Of a stretch of DNA of 64,000 bases, positions 60,259 to 64,000 are shown in pieces. The stretch spans positions 1,054,001-1,118,000 of the forward strand of contig JALJCS010000018.1 of assembly GCA_023055355.1 (NCBI GenBank), written 5' to 3'. Each line of letters opens with the position of its first letter. The first letter of the stretch is position 1. The DNA is from Agelaius tricolor (taxonomy: Eukaryota; Chordata; Aves; Passeriformes; Icteridae). Position numbers and translations under genes: made by a program. A model generated the notes under the pieces. That model ran no database searches and was not told the DNA's origin. It saw nothing but the letters and a program-made list of their open reading frames with translations.

Positions 60259-63254
60259 AAGGGGAGAACCCCAACCATCAGCTTGTTCAGAGATGTGCCT
60301 TGGCACTGGGAGAACTGGGGGTGCTTCCCTTTGGGGGAAAGCCAGGAGGAGCTCCCAGGGCTGGGACCAGCAGCTCCTTGGCTCTTCCTCCCAGGAGCCC
60401 TCGTGTCCCTGCCTCCCCTGTATCCTGGGAAGGAGCTTTTCCAGAAGGGGAATGGCCTCACCACTGTAACTCACATGGAGAACTTTCTCTCCTCTAATTA
60501 GGATGTTTAACCTGTGCGGTCTTGCCCCATGCAGGCTCTGTAACGGGAACAAGCCAGGACTGGGATAAGGTGAGGAATGCAGGCTTGGGGGGGGAATCTC
60601 AGCTGATTTTCTTTGTCCCCAGGGCTGCCAGGAGAGAGAACCTGGGCACCTGGAGGTGTGCCAACCCTGTGCCTCCAAGCCTTGGGCTTCCACAATCTTT
60701 TGGGGTCCAACAGCTCCATCTCCTGCAGTGCACCCCACTGCCCCACCCTGCTTATGGGGCCTTTGTGGGACAAGGGGCTTACCTGCACTAATCTAACCTC
60801 CAGGTTTATAGAACTGGGCTGGCCAGAAATGAAAATTTGTTTCTCATAAAATGTTGCTGTGGGTTTGACAGTGTATTTCTGGTGGCTGATGGCTTGTGAT
60901 AGTCCCCTGTGAGTAGAGGTAGCAGCATGGGCAGGTTGACCAAGACTGACATTAGGAAGAAACTCCTTTGTCCTTGTTCTGTCCATGTCCTCCTTTTCTT
61001 GATGGTTTTGACCCTCTCACGTCAAATTCCCTAAGCTTCCATCAGACATGGAAATTCTAGGCAATGTTTTTCTTAAATAAATATTTTTCTTTCTTTGTAG
61101 AGTCAATATTCCTTTCTCAGCTCAAGATTTTGTGACTTGCCTGTATCAGGCTTTGTACCAAGCAAAGGCATTTCATCCCCCCCAAGGTTATATGGGAATC
61201 CTCCAACATTGCAAGCAGTGACAGAAAGGAGGCAGGAATTGCCAAAGTGCCTCTGTCACTACTGGTCCAGCTGTGACACTCAAAGAGCATCAACCAGCCC
61301 AGCCTTGTGCCTAGAAATACAATCTAACCACCTGGAATGATTTGGCATCCTTAATTACACCTTCCTTCCCTGAAACGTTCAGTGCAGAGCTCTTCCTCAT
61401 GACAGGAATGTACCCAGGGAGAGGCAGGACACTCTCAGCTGCACAGGGGAAAGGACAAGTTTGAGCAAGGTAATCCAAACATCACAAAATGCCTCAGTCA
61501 CAGAGCTCTGGGCTGCTCTCAGATGCGTGTGGGTGTGCAAATGGAGGGCAGAAGTGATGGGATTTACCTTTTGTACCGACCCAGACACTTGGACAACTTC
61601 TCTTGTTTTTACAAGGGACCACTTAAAGCCAAGAGGGGACAGGAGAGAGATGTGTTGCAATCATCAGATAGGAGACACTTGAATGGCTGTTGGCTTCTGA
61701 GCTGGTAGATCAGAGTTCTTCATGCACACAGAGTTTATTTTCCTATGGCCCCCCTCTCTGGCGAGCTGGCTCATGCCGAGGGCAGGCAGGGAGAGGTGAG
61801 GCCAGGGATTCATTGGCTCTAATGCACAACTGAAAGATGCTTTCAGTCAGCTGCAGCCTGGGTGCCAGGTTTTATTTTTTCAGTGCTCTCACTCTGGGGT
61901 GGAGAGGGCCAGCCCTCTCCTTCCTCATGCCTCCTTTGCTCTCACACAATCTTTGTGGAGCTGCAGAAAAGAATGTTCCCATAAATAAACAAAATATTGA
62001 GTTACACACCATGTAAGTGACGACAGAAGAGAGCCCCAAGTCATCTTCTTAATTTCTATGCACAACACAACGTGCCAGCTCTCAGATAAAAGATGCATGA
62101 AAAAAAATGACATTGCTTCCAAGCCCACATAGTTTTGAGGTAAAATCACCAAGGCATCATTCCCCACGTGCTCCTGTGCACCCTCCTGCCCACTCTGCCG
62201 CTCCCGCTGCTCCTCCATCCCTGGCCTGCTCCAAGATTTGCTCACGTTCCCAGCCCCCAGGTCACTCTGACTGAACTCCTGAGGCCAGCAGGTGACTGGT
62301 TTGGGGTCAGAAGGCAAAGTGCTGACTGCAGACCTGGCACATCCTGCTGCAGTGCAGCTGCAGCTCTGCTTCCCCTGCTGGAAATCAGGGCTTGGCTCTG
62401 CACACTTTAACTGGGGACAAATTGCTGCAAGGGTCTTTGCAAAGCCCTCTTGTGCAGTGCTGGTTCCTTCAGATTCTACTGGGCAATTTACAATTAGGCT
62501 ACTTTTAATAATAATTTGGTATCGGAAACACTTCACGGAATAATTTTCAGGCTCACTACAGACATTATTCATGAGAAAGCGATTCAAAATATTCAAGAGA
62601 GAAATATAACACGACCCTGGTGGATTTGGTTGTCTACACAGGCCTTGTTGCTTTGCTTTGGGCTCTGGTGGGGACTCTCACACAATTTAGCTGTAAGGAA
62701 ACATCCTGAAAGCCAACATTTTCCTTGTGGCAGGAGGGGCTGGGATCACACCCTGGAGCACATTCACCAAGAGCCACAGTGCCCCGAGCCCTGGGCACAG
62801 CACGGGACAAGGCACAGTGACAGTGTCACCACAGAACAACCTCAGCTCCACGATAAATCCAGGCTGAGAAGGAAAATGAATACCTGGAAAATGAAATCTT
62901 TTTCAGAGTTCCCGGACAACCCTGGGAAAGGCAAAGGACTGAACCTCTGCACTCTCAGGTCCAGGGCAATATTTAAAACCACGCCCTGCTTTCTGCCTAA
63001 TTACACATCCCTGTGTTAGACCTAAAATCACAATGCTCATTGGAAAAGCTTTATCAGGGCTACTCTGATTAGGAAATTCAAATTGCTCATGAAATATCAG
63101 GAACATTTTGCTCTCTCTCCCATGGGAGGTGCCTCTCAGTCCCTGTCCTGGGAGAGCTGCTGGGGCAGTTGTGCTGCAGTTCTGCTCTGTGTCCCCTCAG
63201 TGCAAACCTGGCTCTGCTGGGCAGGGACAACCACAGGCACTGGGCTGAGCTCTT
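60259..63254. other. Unique non-coding sequence
   Basis: 60300-60480 and 60590-60780 are GC-rich. 61925-62596 on the minus strand holds the longest frame outside tandem repeats (223 codons), but it has no recognisable domain. 62440-62690 retains CpG (GGTATCGGAAACACTTCACG, GAAAGCGATTC, TAACACGACCC) in AT-rich DNA and is a candidate conserved element. No repeats recognised. Confidence 0.5.
62440..62690. promoter_or_regulatory. Candidate conserved non-coding element
   Basis: An AT-rich block with TTTACAATTAGGCTAC and TTTTAATAATAATTTGG next to four preserved CpG sites, unlike surrounding DNA. The call is by composition only; an exon is not excluded, because this block forms the start of the 223-codon minus-strand open frame. 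Confidence 0.25.
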
Positions 63255-63510
63255 GGAATCTCAGGCTGTTTGTGTTGGAAGGGACATTAAAGCTCATTTC
63301 AACCCATCCCCTGCCATGGACACCCTCCACTAGCCCAGCCTGGCCTTGGGCACTGCCAGGGATCCAGGGGCAGCTGCTCTGGGCACCCTGTGCCAGGGTC
63401 TGCCCACCCTCACAGGGAGGAATTTATTCCTTACATGTAATATAAATCTCTCCTCTTCTAGTCTGAAACCATTCTCCTTTGTCCTATCACTATCTGTAGT
63501 GGTGAAGAAG
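63255..63510 (-). mobile_element. CR1 LINE, 3' fragment
   Basis: The plus strand reads GGAATCTCAGGCTGTTTGTG, TTGGAAGGGACATTAAAGCT, CTGCCATGGACACCCTCCAC, CACCCTGTGCCAGGGTCTGC, CCACCCTCACAGGGAGGAAT and TCTGAAACCATTCTCCTTTG, ending after TGTCCTATCACTATCTGTAG. Small deletions occur in the GCAGGGACACC block and before GCTGCTCTGGG. Confidence 0.94.
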
Positions 63511-64000
63511 CTATTTAATTTTCTGTGTAACTTCTATTTGTTTGGAATGTAATTTTACATTCTCTTTTGCTTTCCTTGGTCTGATTTAGGATCTCTTTCT
63601 TTTCTTAAGCTGCAGTTCCTTTTCCCCCATCCTCTGTGTTTCCCTCCCCAGACTTTCCTCAGGAAAGGCACTTATATCCTGCAGCTGCTCTCTCAGTATC
63701 CATTTGTTCCTCACACTACATCAGAAGTTGGATGGGATGGACTTCTATTTCTTATTCTCTCCCCTGTTTCAATTTTTTCATGCCTGATTTCAATTTTTTT
63801 TTTTTAAGAGAGGAAAAGATAATTCTGGTATTGACTTAATTGAAAAGGGAAACTGAAGCCTATTGATTTAGTAGGAGTCAAAAGCCTAGATGAATTTAAC
63901 TGCCCCTTCTTTTCTAACATGAAGTTGTCACTAATAATTTGCTGTATTCTTTAAAATTTAATTTATGGAATATCATTGAATTTTGAAAGAGCTCGCAGTG
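63511..64000. other. Unique AT-rich sequence to the window end
   Basis: Pyrimidine-rich then AT-rich. GATTTCAATTTTTT-like sequence is repeated at about 63768 and 63787, the second copy ending in a 12-T run. No gene is recognised. Confidence 0.55.

Noticed and set aside
61925..62596. 223-codon minus-strand open frame
   Set aside because: No domain, signal or family resemblance, and no clear splice or polyadenylation context. One frame of this size is not far outside chance for 64 kb in six frames. Kept as a finding to test, not as a gene.

Overview
The window looks like songbird (passerine) nuclear DNA that is non-coding throughout. The evidence is the repeat content: many 5'-truncated CR1 LINE copies with the avian 3' signature (the plus strand reads TTTGGGTTGGAAGG, then a CCACTGTCCCAGGCTGCTCCA-like block and GGCACCCTGTGCCAGGGCC), and two solo LTRs of passerine-type endogenous retroviruses. 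CpG is sparse, and there are no convincing coding exons, rRNAs, tRNAs or CRISPR arrays. Every long open frame is either explained by a repeat whose unit is a multiple of 3 (13.5 kb and 51.3 kb), lies over a CR1 or LTR, or is unrecognised and within what chance could give. I therefore annotate no CDS.

Layout. 0-14 kb: unique sequence with CR1 copies near 1.2, 2.5 and 8.0 kb, then a GC-rich composite at 13.3-14.1 kb made of a roughly 340-bp GGGACAGACT minisatellite and an internal CR1 piece. 14-33 kb: mostly unique sequence with a 12-C tract (18.4 kb), a cluster of perfect inverted repeats (20.2-20.6 kb), a 20-bp palindrome (22.3 kb), a CR1 (24.1 kb), triplet repeats (25.1 and 27.2 kb), a 35-bp x3 tandem (30.4 kb) and a CpG-enriched block (32.1-32.75 kb). 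33.5-34.1 kb: solo LTR. 34-50 kb: plus-strand CR1 pieces at 36.5 and 49.8 kb and minus-strand CR1 copies at 41.9, 45.6 and 47.5 kb. 50-64 kb: a two-unit minisatellite (51.3 kb), CR1 (53.5 kb), a second solo LTR (59.6-60.3 kb) and a last CR1 (63.3 kb).

Three observations deserve most attention. (1) The CR1 copies at 7.8 and 41.9 kb share an ungapped tract of about 75 bp beyond the LINE 3' end, yet have different 5' truncation points. This points to 3' transduction or an extended-tail CR1 lineage rather than segmental duplication. (2) Twelve of the 14 CR1/LTR copies lie on the minus strand, a bias that would fit an intron of a plus-strand gene. (3) Several unusual inverted repeats and a CpG-rich block are not explained by any repeat I recognise. 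I saw no evidence of a new multi-gene system. Statements about conservation are inference only, because no comparison could be run.
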